NCBI GenBank assembly: GCA_046349855.1 | Contig: JAXMBM010000001.1 | Coordinates: forward strand, 186,001 to 250,000 | Reading direction: 5' to 3' | DNA length: 64,000 nt | From: CAIXSC01 sp046349855 | Lineage (GTDB): Bacteria; Planctomycetota; Planctomycetia; Pirellulales; Pirellulaceae | Shown: positions 33,055-42,037 of the stretch, piece by piece | Layout of the letters: each line of letters starts with the position of its first letter | Numbering within the stretch: position 1 is the stretch's first letter | Translations under genes and position numbers: made by a program | The notes under the pieces: model-generated | Seen by the model: only the letters and a program-made list of their open reading frames with translations | Told to the model about the DNA's origin: nothing | Database searches by the model: none

Positions 33055-35850
33055 ATGGATTTCCTACCGTTGCTACTGGGAGCGGCCGTTCTCGGCCCGC
33101 TGGCCTCCTTCTTCACGATTCTCATCCTGGGCCGACGCCTGGGACGGAACGGCGAGGCGGGGGCGTACGTGGCTGTCTCGGCCATCCTGTTCGCCGCCGT
33201 CTGCTCCTACGCTTCGCTGGGTCTCTGGCTCACGCAGCACTTTCCCCACGCCGCCGATCACGGCGGTGAGCATGCGTCCGCCGAGGCGCATGCCGGCGAC
33301 GACGCTCATGGTGATGCGGCTCATGGTGATGCGGCTCATGCGGCCGAAGGGCATGGCGCGGACGAGCATCATGCGGCCGAGCAGCCGGTGGTGGCCTATG
33401 CCGGCACCTACTGGACGCTGGGACGCTTCGGCCGGCTCGAACTGTCGATTGGCTATCACATCGACTCGCTGACGATCGTCATGTTCTGCATGGTGACGCT
33501 GATTGCATCGTGCATTCACTTCTACGCCATGGGCTACATGCACGATGAACTCCACGACGTGACCGATAAGGAGGTGACGCTGGGGAGTGGCCACACTTTG
33601 ACGCGACCGGGGCGCTATCACCGCTTTTTCCAGTACCTGTCGCTGTTCTGCTTCAGCATGCTGGGGCTGGTGCTGGCCGGTAACATCGCCATGGTGTTCG
33701 TCTTCTGGGAACTGGTCGGTATCTGCTCGTATTTCCTCATCGGGTTCTACATCGAGCGCAAGAGCGCCTCGACCGCGGCCAACAAGGCGTTCATCGTCAA
33801 TCGCGTTGGCGACTTCGGCATGATCATCGGCTTGATGGCCCTGTGGGCCAGCCTGGGGACCTTCACGTTCAGTGACGTGGACGCCAATCAGGATGGACAT
33901 ATCGAGACGTCGGAACAGGGTTTGTTCAGCCTGGTACGTTCGCAGCGGAATAACTTCCGCGTGGAAGTGCCCGACGGCATGTTTGTGGCCTCCGCCACCC
34001 GGATGGATGGCGAGATCGGCGAGCGGGCCCGCGCGATCCTGGCCGACCATGGCGGCGACATGACCGCCGTGCGGCAGCAGATCCTGAGTGAGTTTCCCGA
34101 TCTGGGGCACGGCCCCGGCTACTGGCTGCTGATCGTGGCGGGCGTCGGCATTTTCTGCGGCTGCGTGGGAAAGAGCGCCCAATTCCCGCTCCACGTCTGG
34201 TTGCCGGACGCCATGGAAGGTCCGACGCCGGTCTCCGCGCTCGTCCACTCGGCGACGATGGTGGCGGCCGGTGTGTACCTCGTTGGCCGCTTCTATCCGG
34301 TGTTCTCCCCCGAGGTCCTGGTGGTCATCTCGGTGGTGGGCTGCATCACCCTGCTGATGGCGGCCTCGATCGCCATCACCGCCGTCGACATCAAACGCGT
34401 CCTGGCGTACTCGACCGTTAGCCAGCTGGGCTACATGATGCTGGCGCTCGGCGTGGGCGGCTGGCTCGCCGGTTTGATGCACCTGGTGACCCACGCCTTC
34501 TTCAAGAGCCTGCTGTTCATGTGCTCCGGCTCGGTCATTCATGCCGTGCATACGAACGACATGCGTGAGATGGGCGGGCTGATCCGCAAGATGCCGGTCA
34601 CCGCCCTGACGATGCTCATCGGCTGCCTGGCGATCGCCGGCGTCGGTGTCCCATTCGTGATCGGCTTCAGCGGTTACTACTCGAAGGATTCGATCCTCGA
34701 ACAGGCCTTCTCGCTCGCCCAGACCAATGGCGGGGGAGTCCCGATGGTGCTGTTTGTCGTGGCAGCGGGCGGCGCCGCGATCACTTCCTTCTACATGTTC
34801 CGCATGTGGTACTTGACGTTCGTCGGCCAGCCCCGCAACCGAGCTCGGTATGACCACGCCCACGAATCGCCGCCGGTCATGTACCTGCCGCTGGTCGTGC
34901 TGTCGGTGTTTGCGGTGAGCGTCGCGTGGGATACCTCGCTGGCCGGTTACGGCCTGATCCCGGTCGCGTTGCTGGTCTGGCAGGGATTCCAGCGTGGCTG
35001 GTTCCGCTCCTCCAGAGCTCACGGGCACGATGCTCATGGACATGATGCCCATGGCCATAACTCCCACGGGCACGATGCTCATGGACATGACGATCATGGC
35101 CACGACGCTCATGGACACGACCACGCCGGTCACGGAGCGGCGGGGCAGGGGGGCGAGTTACCCTGGACGCTGCGCGGCGTTGTCTTGGCGCTCGTGGTCT
35201 CCTTCGTGGGTGGCCTGTTGTTGCAGCAGGTGTTGCCCAAGTCGAGCCTGACGCTGGCGAGCCTGTTGAGCCAGTCGCAGCCGACCGGCATTCAGCATGC
35301 GGAAGTGATTGCGGAAGGCGCGTGGATTCCCTGGAAGTTCCCCAATGAGCATCTCAGCCATGCTCCGGCGATTGCGATCCCGGTGACGTTGCTGGCGACG
35401 GGAACCTGGCTGGTGGGGATCGCCCTGGCAACGGTGATGTATGCGTTTGGCTATCTGAATCCGTCGGACGTACGGCGGCAGTTCGCTCCGCTGTACCAGG
35501 CCTTGTGGAACAAGTGGTATTTCGACGAATTGTATGACCTGATCTTCGTGCGGCCGACGCACCTGATCTCGGGCTGGATCGCGGCCATCGATCGCCAGTG
35601 GATCGACAAGTTCATCGACGGCGTGGCGGCGGCGACTCGCGGATTCTCCACGTTCTGGGAGCAGCTTGCCGACCGCACGGTGGTCGACGGAATTGCCAAT
35701 GGCCTGGCACGCTGGACCTATCGTCTCGGAACATCGCTCAAAGTGCTGCAGACGGGGCGACTCCGGCAGTACGTGATGTTCATCGTCCTGGGTGCCATCG
35801 CGATTTTCGTCCTCATGAGCTTCTTCTGGAGCACGACTCTGGCCCGCTGA
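33055..35850 (+). CDS. nuoL: NADH-quinone oxidoreductase subunit L with His-rich and EF-hand insertions
   Basis: Distal proton-pumping antiporter-like subunit. The protein has 931 residues against about 610-650 normally. The core is canonical: FWELVGICSYFLIGFY, KSAQFPLHVWLPDAMEGPTP, VSALVHSATMVAAGVYL, and LAYSTVSQLGYMMLALG. Three insertions stand out. A His/Asp/Ala-rich loop covers about 65-115. A segment at about 274-345 holds the EF-hand loop DANQDGHIETSE (276-287). A GHDAHGHD repeat region covers about 656-700. All lie in loops between helices, and the frame is uninterrupted. Confidence 0.95.
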   Translation: MDFLPLLLGAAVLGPLASFFTILILGRRLGRNGEAGAYVAVSAILFAAVCSYASLGLWLTQHFPHAADHGGEHASAEAHAGDDAHGDAAHGDAAHAAEGHGADEHHAAEQPVVAYAGTYWTLGRFGRLELSIGYHIDSLTIVMFCMVTLIASCIHFYAMGYMHDELHDVTDKEVTLGSGHTLTRPGRYHRFFQYLSLFCFSMLGLVLAGNIAMVFVFWELVGICSYFLIGFYIERKSASTAANKAFIVNRVGDFGMIIGLMALWASLGTFTFSDVDANQDGHIETSEQGLFSLVRSQRNNFRVEVPDGMFVASATRMDGEIGERARAILADHGGDMTAVRQQILSEFPDLGHGPGYWLLIVAGVGIFCGCVGKSAQFPLHVWLPDAMEGPTPVSALVHSATMVAAGVYLVGRFYPVFSPEVLVVISVVGCITLLMAASIAITAVDIKRVLAYSTVSQLGYMMLALGVGGWLAGLMHLVTHAFFKSLLFMCSGSVIHAVHTNDMREMGGLIRKMPVTALTMLIGCLAIAGVGVPFVIGFSGYYSKDSILEQAFSLAQTNGGGVPMVLFVVAAGGAAITSFYMFRMWYLTFVGQPRNRARYDHAHESPPVMYLPLVVLSVFAVSVAWDTSLAGYGLIPVALLVWQGFQRGWFRSSRAHGHDAHGHDAHGHNSHGHDAHGHDDHGHDAHGHDHAGHGAAGQGGELPWTLRGVVLALVVSFVGGLLLQQVLPKSSLTLASLLSQSQPTGIQHAEVIAEGAWIPWKFPNEHLSHAPAIAIPVTLLATGTWLVGIALATVMYAFGYLNPSDVRRQFAPLYQALWNKWYFDELYDLIFVRPTHLISGWIAAIDRQWIDKFIDGVAAATRGFSTFWEQLADRTVVDGIANGLARWTYRLGTSLKVLQTGRLRQYVMFIVLGAIAIFVLMSFFWSTTLAR

Positions 35851-35883
35851 CGCGCGGAACCAATTTGCTGGGAACACGAATCT

Positions 35884-37761
35884 ATGAACGACTATTTCTG
35901 GTTGATCACGCTGCTGGTGTTTTTGCCGACCTTGGGCGCGATCGTGTTGATGTTCATTCCGAGCAGCAATGTGCAGTGGCTGCGGTTGGTGACACTGGGC
36001 GTGACCGCGCTGGTCCTGGCGCTCACCGTCGCCGCCTTCCTGCTCCCTTCCTCCCAGACCCGCTTCGATCCGACGGACGATGGGATGCAGGCGGTGGTGA
36101 ATGCCGAATGGATCAAGTCCTTCGACATTTACTACGCGATGGGGATGGACGGCATCAGCTTTCCGCTGATCGTGCTGACGGGACTGGTGAGTCTGCTGGC
36201 GATGGCCGCCAGCTGGTCGATCACCAAACACGTCAAGGCGTACTGCATCCTGTTCCTGCTGCTGGAAACCGGCATGCTGGGAGTGTTCCTGGCGCTCGAC
36301 TTTTTCCTCTTCTACGTCTTCTGGGAAGTGATGCTGCTGCCGATGTACTTCCTGATCGGCGTGTGGGGCGGCCCCCGGCGGGAATACGCAGCGATCAAGT
36401 TCTTCCTGTATACGCTGCTGGGCAGCGTGTTGATGCTGGTCGCCATCCTGATGGTGTACTTCAAGAGCGACCTGTCCGACCCGGCTTTGCGGCCGCACCT
36501 GGATAAATGCCTGCTGTCTCCGGCCGTGGTCGAGCGTGCGAAAACCGCCATGACTGAGCGGGAAGCTGGCAACGCGACCGTGGCCCCGATTCACACGTTC
36601 AACATCATTGCTCTGTCGCAGATCGGCCAGCACACGGCCCAGTTCGATAACTTCGGCCTGGAAGAGGACGGCAAGACTCCGCGGCTGCTGCTCGGACAGA
36701 GCCTGCAGTGGTGGGCGTTCCTGCTGCTGTTCCTGGGCTTCATCATCAAGGTTCCGTCGGTCCCGCTCCACACGTGGTTGCCCGACGCGCACGTCGAAGC
36801 TCCCACTCCGATCTCGATGATCCTGGCCGGCGTGCTGCTGAAGATGGGTGGCTACGGCATCATCCGCATCTGCTATCCGATCTGCCCGCATGGCGGCTAC
36901 GACCTGATGATGGTCGTCTGCCTGTTCGGCGTGGTCAGCATGGTGTACGGGGCGTTCGCGGCCCTGGCCCAGAAGGACTTCAAGCGGATGGTGGCCTACA
37001 GTTCGGTGAGCCACATGGGGTACGTGGTCCTGGGGCTGGGCGTCTGGTCGGCCACGGAAGGAACGGGCTACAACCCGGATTACTGGAACATGGGTGTTCA
37101 GGGAGCCATGTTCCAGATGATCGCCCACGGCATCAGCTCGCCTGGCATGTTCTTTATGGTGGGCGTTGTCTACGACCGCGTGCATCACCGCGATCTGGAA
37201 AAGTTCGGCGGATTGTTCGGCCGCATGCCGGTGTACACCGCCCTGTCGATGGGAATCTTCTTCGCAGGTCTCGGCCTTCCCGGACTGTGCGGGTTCATCG
37301 GCGAAGTGTTCGTCGTCTTGTCGGTGTGGAGCTTCAGCCAGGTGCTGGCCGTGGTCTCCGCCGCGGTCGTGGTCCTCACCGCTGCCTACATTCTCTGGGC
37401 CATTCAACGCGTCTACCTGGGCCCCGAGTACAAGGGAGAACACGGTGACCACCTGACTCCCAGCACGCTGCGGGAGAATCTCATCGCCGGCGTGCTGTTC
37501 GTCCTGTGCATCATCTGCGGTGTGTTCCCCTACCACACGATTCTCAAGTACATGGATCCGACCATCACCCGTCAGGTGAAGGAACTCACCGAGTTCACTC
37601 GCCGCATCGAGTCGGCACGGCCGGCGCTGGAAGACGAGGCGGCTCGGCGGCAGCCCGTGCCCTCCAGCGTCGAGAGCGGTCGCGTGGTGCCAGGGGACAC
37701 GGCATCGACGGAATCCGCTCCGTCCGCTGCCAGCTACGCGACGGCGACCCGTTCCCGCTAA
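35884..37761 (+). CDS. nuoM: NADH-quinone oxidoreductase subunit M
   Basis: 625 residues; the family usually has about 500. Antiporter-like core motifs include FFLFYVFWEVMLLPMYFLIG, IIKVPSVPLHTWLPDAHVEA, PTPISMILAGVLLKMGGYG, FKRMVAYSSVSHMGYVVLG, and MFQMIAHGISSPGMFFMVG. Extra length comes from a roughly 60-residue soluble loop (about 195-270) and an Arg/Ser/Ala-rich C-terminal tail. It follows nuoL by 33 bases. Confidence 0.95.
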   Translation: MNDYFWLITLLVFLPTLGAIVLMFIPSSNVQWLRLVTLGVTALVLALTVAAFLLPSSQTRFDPTDDGMQAVVNAEWIKSFDIYYAMGMDGISFPLIVLTGLVSLLAMAASWSITKHVKAYCILFLLLETGMLGVFLALDFFLFYVFWEVMLLPMYFLIGVWGGPRREYAAIKFFLYTLLGSVLMLVAILMVYFKSDLSDPALRPHLDKCLLSPAVVERAKTAMTEREAGNATVAPIHTFNIIALSQIGQHTAQFDNFGLEEDGKTPRLLLGQSLQWWAFLLLFLGFIIKVPSVPLHTWLPDAHVEAPTPISMILAGVLLKMGGYGIIRICYPICPHGGYDLMMVVCLFGVVSMVYGAFAALAQKDFKRMVAYSSVSHMGYVVLGLGVWSATEGTGYNPDYWNMGVQGAMFQMIAHGISSPGMFFMVGVVYDRVHHRDLEKFGGLFGRMPVYTALSMGIFFAGLGLPGLCGFIGEVFVVLSVWSFSQVLAVVSAAVVVLTAAYILWAIQRVYLGPEYKGEHGDHLTPSTLRENLIAGVLFVLCIICGVFPYHTILKYMDPTITRQVKELTEFTRRIESARPALEDEAARRQPVPSSVESGRVVPGDTASTESAPSAASYATATRSR

Positions 37762-37791
37762 ATTTCACTCCTTCGGCCAGGGCGTTTCGCC

Positions 37792-39570
37792 GTGAACCTA
37801 CACGCATTAGTCAGTCAGTTGATCGCCGACACCTCGGGGAGCGTGCAGCGCTTTCTCCCCGAACTGGTGATCTGCGGTACGATCATCGCACTGCTGCTCG
37901 TCCGCGTCTCGCCGCTGCGGCGGGTGCTGAGCTCGTTTGCGATTCTGGTCCTCGGAGTCCTCGCCGCGCTGGCGGTCACCGGACCGTGGTCGGGCATCGA
38001 GCGGCAGGAGATCTTCACCGGGATGCTGGTCTACGACGGCTTCACGGTATTCCTCCGCACCATCCTCCTGCTGTTCGCCCTGCTGTTCGCCCTGTTCACT
38101 CGCCTTTCCGGGCTCCCCGATAAGGATGATGGCGCGGATATCTATTCGCTGGTGCTGGGCGCGACACTGGGCATGTGCCTGATGTCCTCGGCCAACCATC
38201 TGCTGGTGGTATTCCTGGGGGTCGAGATGGCGAGCGTTCCGTCGTACGCCCTGGCCGCCATGCTCAAGGGACGACGTCAGAGCAGCGAAGCGGCGCTCAA
38301 GTACGCCGTCTACGGTGCGGGTGCCGCAGGTGTCATGCTGTACGGCATCAGCCTGATCGCCGGCACGCTCAATACGCTCCACTTGCCCACCCTGGCCCTG
38401 CAGCTGGCCGAACAGTTGCCCGACATGTCGTCCGAGAAGGCCATGGTGCTGGCACTGGGTGGATTGCTGCTCGGTGTCGGTCTGGCGTTCAAGTTGTCGG
38501 CCGTGCCGTTTCACTTCTGGTGCCCCGACGTGTTCGAGGGAGCGTCGGCCGAGGTGAATGCGTTTCTGAGTATCGCTTCCAAGGCCGCTGCCCTGGCGCT
38601 GCTGGTCCGGGTGGTGGCCGGTGTCGGAACCTTGCCTCCCGAGTCCCCGCGGCTGACCGCCGCGGTGCCGGCAGGTTCCAGTGTTCCGGCCGAAACGCAC
38701 TTCGTCGCCTTGGTCGAGGATGCGGCGCCGGCCGATTCATCTGCTCCGGCCAAGCCGGTCGGTCCGGCTGAAGAGCAGAATGCTGCCGAGAAGCGCGTCG
38801 CCGAAATCTCGCGTTTGTCCCGCCAGGTGACGCTGGAACGGCTCGCTCCGGTCCGCAACTATGCCGCGAAACTGATCGCCTTCCTGGCCGTGCTGACCTG
38901 CACGTTCGGCAACCTGGCGGCGTACGGCCAGACGAACATCAAGCGTCTGTTCGCTTACTCGACGATCGCCCACGCCGGTTACATGATGATGGCCGTGCCC
39001 GCGTTTCTGGTGTTGGCCGGCTACGATGCGGAAGGCGCGACGCGAGCGGTGGCCGGGCTGGCGATTTACCTGTTCGTGTACCTGTTCATGAATCTGGCGG
39101 CCTTCGCCATCATCGCCTTCTGGCGGAACGCCTATCGCACGGAGCGGATCGAGGATTACGCGGGGCTGATTCGCCGGTCCCCGGTGCTGGTGATCTGCTT
39201 CGCCATCACGCTGTTCAGCCTGATTGGCCTGCCACCGCTGGCGGGATTCATCGGCAAGTTCGCCGTGTTCGCCCCGTTGGCCGATGGCTATCGCGCCTCG
39301 GCGGCAGCCGGTCAGCCCGCGGGCTACCTGCTGGTGGTCCTCCTGGTGGGCGGGATCAATTCGGCCATTAGCCTGTTCTACTATCTGCGGATCGCCAAGA
39401 TCATGACGATCGACAACGAACCGCAGGAGCGTCTGCCGGGAGAGCTGACCAACCCCTGGTTGCAGGGTGGCTTCGTCTGCCTGGTGACCGCGCCGCTGCT
39501 GGCCCTGATCTTCGGCTGGTCGTGGCTCCATGAGTGGTCGCTGTCGGCCGCTCGCCAACTGCTGGGCTGA
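37792..39570 (+). CDS. nuoN: NADH-quinone oxidoreductase subunit N with Ala/Pro loop
   Basis: 592 residues from GTG 37792; the usual length is about 480. Core motifs are GVEMASVPSYALAAMLKGRR, FKLSAVPFHFWCPDVFEGA, and NIKRLFAYSTIAHAGYMMMA. LFSLIGLPPLAGFIGKFAVF follows. A loop of about 75 residues (282-356) rich in Ala, Pro and Glu is inserted before the helix starting NYAAKLIAFLAVL. It is the last nuo gene of this block. Confidence 0.95.
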   Translation: MNLHALVSQLIADTSGSVQRFLPELVICGTIIALLLVRVSPLRRVLSSFAILVLGVLAALAVTGPWSGIERQEIFTGMLVYDGFTVFLRTILLLFALLFALFTRLSGLPDKDDGADIYSLVLGATLGMCLMSSANHLLVVFLGVEMASVPSYALAAMLKGRRQSSEAALKYAVYGAGAAGVMLYGISLIAGTLNTLHLPTLALQLAEQLPDMSSEKAMVLALGGLLLGVGLAFKLSAVPFHFWCPDVFEGASAEVNAFLSIASKAAALALLVRVVAGVGTLPPESPRLTAAVPAGSSVPAETHFVALVEDAAPADSSAPAKPVGPAEEQNAAEKRVAEISRLSRQVTLERLAPVRNYAAKLIAFLAVLTCTFGNLAAYGQTNIKRLFAYSTIAHAGYMMMAVPAFLVLAGYDAEGATRAVAGLAIYLFVYLFMNLAAFAIIAFWRNAYRTERIEDYAGLIRRSPVLVICFAITLFSLIGLPPLAGFIGKFAVFAPLADGYRASAAAGQPAGYLLVVLLVGGINSAISLFYYLRIAKIMTIDNEPQERLPGELTNPWLQGGFVCLVTAPLLALIFGWSWLHEWSLSAARQLLG

Positions 39571-39608
39571 GTCGCCTGGGGATCCTGTCCGGGAAAGAGT
39601 GTACGAGC

Positions 39609-40046
39609 ATGACTGCTGCATCGACCATTTCGGTCCTGAATCGCCTCATCCCCGCGCTCAATCGAACGCTGCCGGCCTATCTGCGTGATGCGCGGCCCTG
39701 GACCTACCCGGGGCGGGAGCTGGCCCTGGAAACGTTGCTCGAGGTCGGACAGCAGCAGGTCGAGACGGCCGAACGGCTGTCGGGCTGGATCTTCGAGAAC
39801 CACGGCATTCCCGATCAGGGGGACTTTCCTCTCGACTTCACTCGGTACTCGGATCTGTCGATCGACTACCTGGTGCGGGAATCGCTGCGGCGCCAGGAAC
39901 AGCTGATCAAGCTGCTGGAAAGTTGCGCCGACCAGTTGCACCTGGTGCCTCACGCTCAGGCCCTGGTGCAGGAGGCGCTGGGTGAGGCGAAGGCCCACCG
40001 TGACATGCTGCGGGAAGCCCAGGCTCCAGCGACCGCGGGGCATTGA
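39609..40046 (+). CDS. Helical protein of unknown function
   Basis: 145 residues from ATG 39609. The sequence is almost entirely amphipathic helix (LIPALNRTLPAYLRDARPW, RQEQLIKLLESCADQLHLVP), suggesting a four-helix bundle of ferritin/Dps-like size. No metal-ligand pattern is complete, so no function is claimed. It follows nuoN by 38 bases and overlaps tatD through TTGA, so it may belong to the end of the nuo transcript. Confidence 0.6.
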   Translation: MTAASTISVLNRLIPALNRTLPAYLRDARPWTYPGRELALETLLEVGQQQVETAERLSGWIFENHGIPDQGDFPLDFTRYSDLSIDYLVRESLRRQEQLIKLLESCADQLHLVPHAQALVQEALGEAKAHRDMLREAQAPATAGH

Positions 40047-40834
40047 ACACGGTGGACGAGTGGTTTGATACACACGCCCATCTGCACGGTGACGATTTCG
40101 AGTCCGATCTGCCGGGAGTGTTGCAGCGGGCCCACGACGCGGGAGTCCGCACGATCCTGACCGTGGGTACCACGCTGGCGACCAGCCGTCGCGACGTGGA
40201 ACTCGCCGCAGTCCACCGTTCCCTCTATGCGGCCGTCGGCATTCATCCGAACGACTGCGGTGACGCGGCTCCGGGCGACTGGAACGCCATCGTTCAGCTG
40301 ACTCGACAACCCCGCGTCGTCGCAGTTGGCGAAACCGGACTCGATCGGTACTGGAATCGAGTGCCGCTGGACATCCAGCAGGACTATTTCGACCGGCATC
40401 TGCGGTTGTCGGCCGCCACGGGCCTGCCGGTCGTGATTCACATGCGGGACTGTGCCGCGGACGTCGTCGCCATGCTGCAGACCGCCGCCGCGCGCGGTCC
40501 CGTGCGGGGCGTGCTGCATTCGTTTACCGCCGACGAAGAGACCGCCCGCAGCGGCCTCGACCTGGGATTGCACCTCAGTTTCGCCGGCATGGTGACGTAC
40601 AAGAAGTCGGACGAGTTGCGGCGGATCGCGCAACTCGTCCCGCTCGACCGGCTGCTGCTCGAAACCGACTCGCCGTACCTGTCACCTCACCCGCACCGAG
40701 GCCATCGGCCGAACGAGCCCGCGCTGCTGGTCCATACGGCGGCTTGCCTGGCCGAGGTACGGGGACTGTCACTGGCAGAACTGGCGGTCGCCACCACACA
40801 GAATGCCCGCCGACTGTTTCTCCGCGAGCCCTGA
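40043..40834 (+). CDS. tatD: TatD-family metal-dependent hydrolase/deoxyribonuclease
   Basis: 263 residues. The likely start is TTG 40043, overlapping the previous stop; GTG 40052 is the alternative. TatD landmarks are FDTHAHL (metal His), AVGIHPND, VAVGETGLDRYW (metal Glu), PVVIHMRD, GVLHSFTAD, and LLETDSPYLSPHPHRGHRPN with the catalytic Asp. Such enzymes act as 3'-5' DNA/RNA exonucleases. It converges with the sialidase-like gene 13 bases on. Confidence 0.93.
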   Translation: MNTVDEWFDTHAHLHGDDFESDLPGVLQRAHDAGVRTILTVGTTLATSRRDVELAAVHRSLYAAVGIHPNDCGDAAPGDWNAIVQLTRQPRVVAVGETGLDRYWNRVPLDIQQDYFDRHLRLSAATGLPVVIHMRDCAADVVAMLQTAAARGPVRGVLHSFTADEETARSGLDLGLHLSFAGMVTYKKSDELRRIAQLVPLDRLLLETDSPYLSPHPHRGHRPNEPALLVHTAACLAEVRGLSLAELAVATTQNARRLFLREP

Positions 40835-40847
40835 TGGGCTCGTGGTG

Positions 40848-41909
40848 TCACGGTACCCGTTCGAGTTCCGCCAGATAGATGGCGGTGAGGGGCCGACCGG
40901 CGTCGTCTTTTTCGTGGGAAGAATAGTAGGACACGAGCGCTCGTGTCGGCGACAGTTCGACCAGCCCCGGATAGGAGTTGTCTCCACCACTGGGCAATTC
41001 AGCGAACTCGGTCAGTTGGTCCCCGACCAGCCAGTAGAGAGACGTCTTGGGACCGCGGTCGGTCGTCGTCTTGCGGCCACCCACGACCCAGCGTTCGCCC
41101 CAGGTGGTGAGCAACGGCCCACCGACCGGTCGATCGAGGCTGGTGCGCTGCCAGTCGATATAGGGGGGCCGTGACGACAGACGCTGAGCGGCCAAGCCAC
41201 CTCCGTGGCGGCCGATGCCGAGCACGGTTCCGTCGGGCAGAAAGCGAAACGCCGTTTCGTCGCCCGCGGTTTCCTGAAAGACGGCCCGGCGGCGCCAGAT
41301 CAGGCCGTCGTCACTCTCCAGCATCAGCGATTCGACACGTTCGCCTTCGCCACGGGCGGTGATTTCGAAGTCCGGTTTGCGGCGACCACAGAGGAACGCT
41401 TTGTCCCCCCACGTTGCCGCTCGCCAGATGTAGTGGCCGAAGGTTCCTTCGAGCATCACCGGGCTGTGCCAGGTGGCGCCGTCCTCGGACCAGGCCGCAT
41501 ATCCCAGATGCTGATTCAGATCGTAGTCGCGCGGGGGAATGGTGGTCGGCCCGCTGTACCAGGTTCCCGTGTAGACGAACAGCCGGTCGCGGAATACGAG
41601 GAAATGCGGATCGCGCGTGTCACGCAGTGGTACTCGGAAGCGATGTACCTGCTCCCAGCGCTCGCCATCCTGGCTGCGGAGGATGATCGTGGACGCGGTG
41701 GGATGCACCATGTGTCCATCGGGACAGCTGCGAAACGTCAGGTACAGCTGGCCCCGGAAGCGGACCAGATCGGTGAAGGCGTTGTGCTCACCGTTGTGAA
41801 ACACTCGACGCACCGACACGACGCGAACCTGAGGCAATTCGTCGGCAGCAAGTCCCGGGACATTCCCCAGCGACAGCATCAGCAGCGCGAACATCAGGGG
41901 CCGGCACAT
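40848..41909 (-). CDS. Secreted sialidase-like beta-propeller protein
   Basis: 353 residues with a signal peptide (MFALLMLSLGNVPGLAADE). Three Asp-box motifs are visible: SQDGERW, SEDGATW and SDDGLIW, the signature of BNR/sialidase propellers. I do not see a full arginine triad, so glycosidase activity is doubtful; it could be a carbohydrate-binding propeller. The start ATG 41909 has GGAGGT 7 bases upstream. Confidence 0.75.
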   Translation of the reverse strand: MCRPLMFALLMLSLGNVPGLAADELPQVRVVSVRRVFHNGEHNAFTDLVRFRGQLYLTFRSCPDGHMVHPTASTIILRSQDGERWEQVHRFRVPLRDTRDPHFLVFRDRLFVYTGTWYSGPTTIPPRDYDLNQHLGYAAWSEDGATWHSPVMLEGTFGHYIWRAATWGDKAFLCGRRKPDFEITARGEGERVESLMLESDDGLIWRRRAVFQETAGDETAFRFLPDGTVLGIGRHGGGLAAQRLSSRPPYIDWQRTSLDRPVGGPLLTTWGERWVVGGRKTTTDRGPKTSLYWLVGDQLTEFAELPSGGDNSYPGLVELSPTRALVSYYSSHEKDDAGRPLTAIYLAELERVP

Positions 41910-41997
41910 GCAGTTACCTCCAGGAGCGATGGCAGGTCAGGCGCGATGGTAGGTCCGGCACCTCGCCGGCCTTACGCTCGATCAGTATACGATGTCG

Positions 41998-42003
41998 TAT
42001 AAT
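41998..42003 (+). promoter_or_regulatory. Candidate -10 element (TATAAT)
   Basis: A perfect TATAAT lies 35 bases before the SDR start at 42038. No good -35 at standard spacing is evident, although a GTATAC dyad lies just upstream. Confidence 0.35.
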
Positions 42004-42037
42004 GCGGCACCGCTGGCAACTGAGGAGTCGCAGGCTG

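Noticed and set aside
33073..35133. A 686-residue open frame on the minus strand opposite nuoL
   Set aside because: It is antisense to a gene with unmistakable NuoL motifs. Its His/Asp/Gln-rich composition is what reverse-complemented high-GC coding DNA gives; no family likeness.
33290..35150. His-rich DNA repeats considered as a CRISPR or other array
   Set aside because: The repeats are in frame, short and degenerate, and encode loops of NuoL; no spacer-like unique segments. No CRISPR array was seen in the window.
35158..37536. A 792-residue open frame on the minus strand opposite nuoL/nuoM
   Set aside because: Shadow of conserved plus-strand genes; rich in His, Gln, Arg and Asp with no domain and spanning a real gene boundary.
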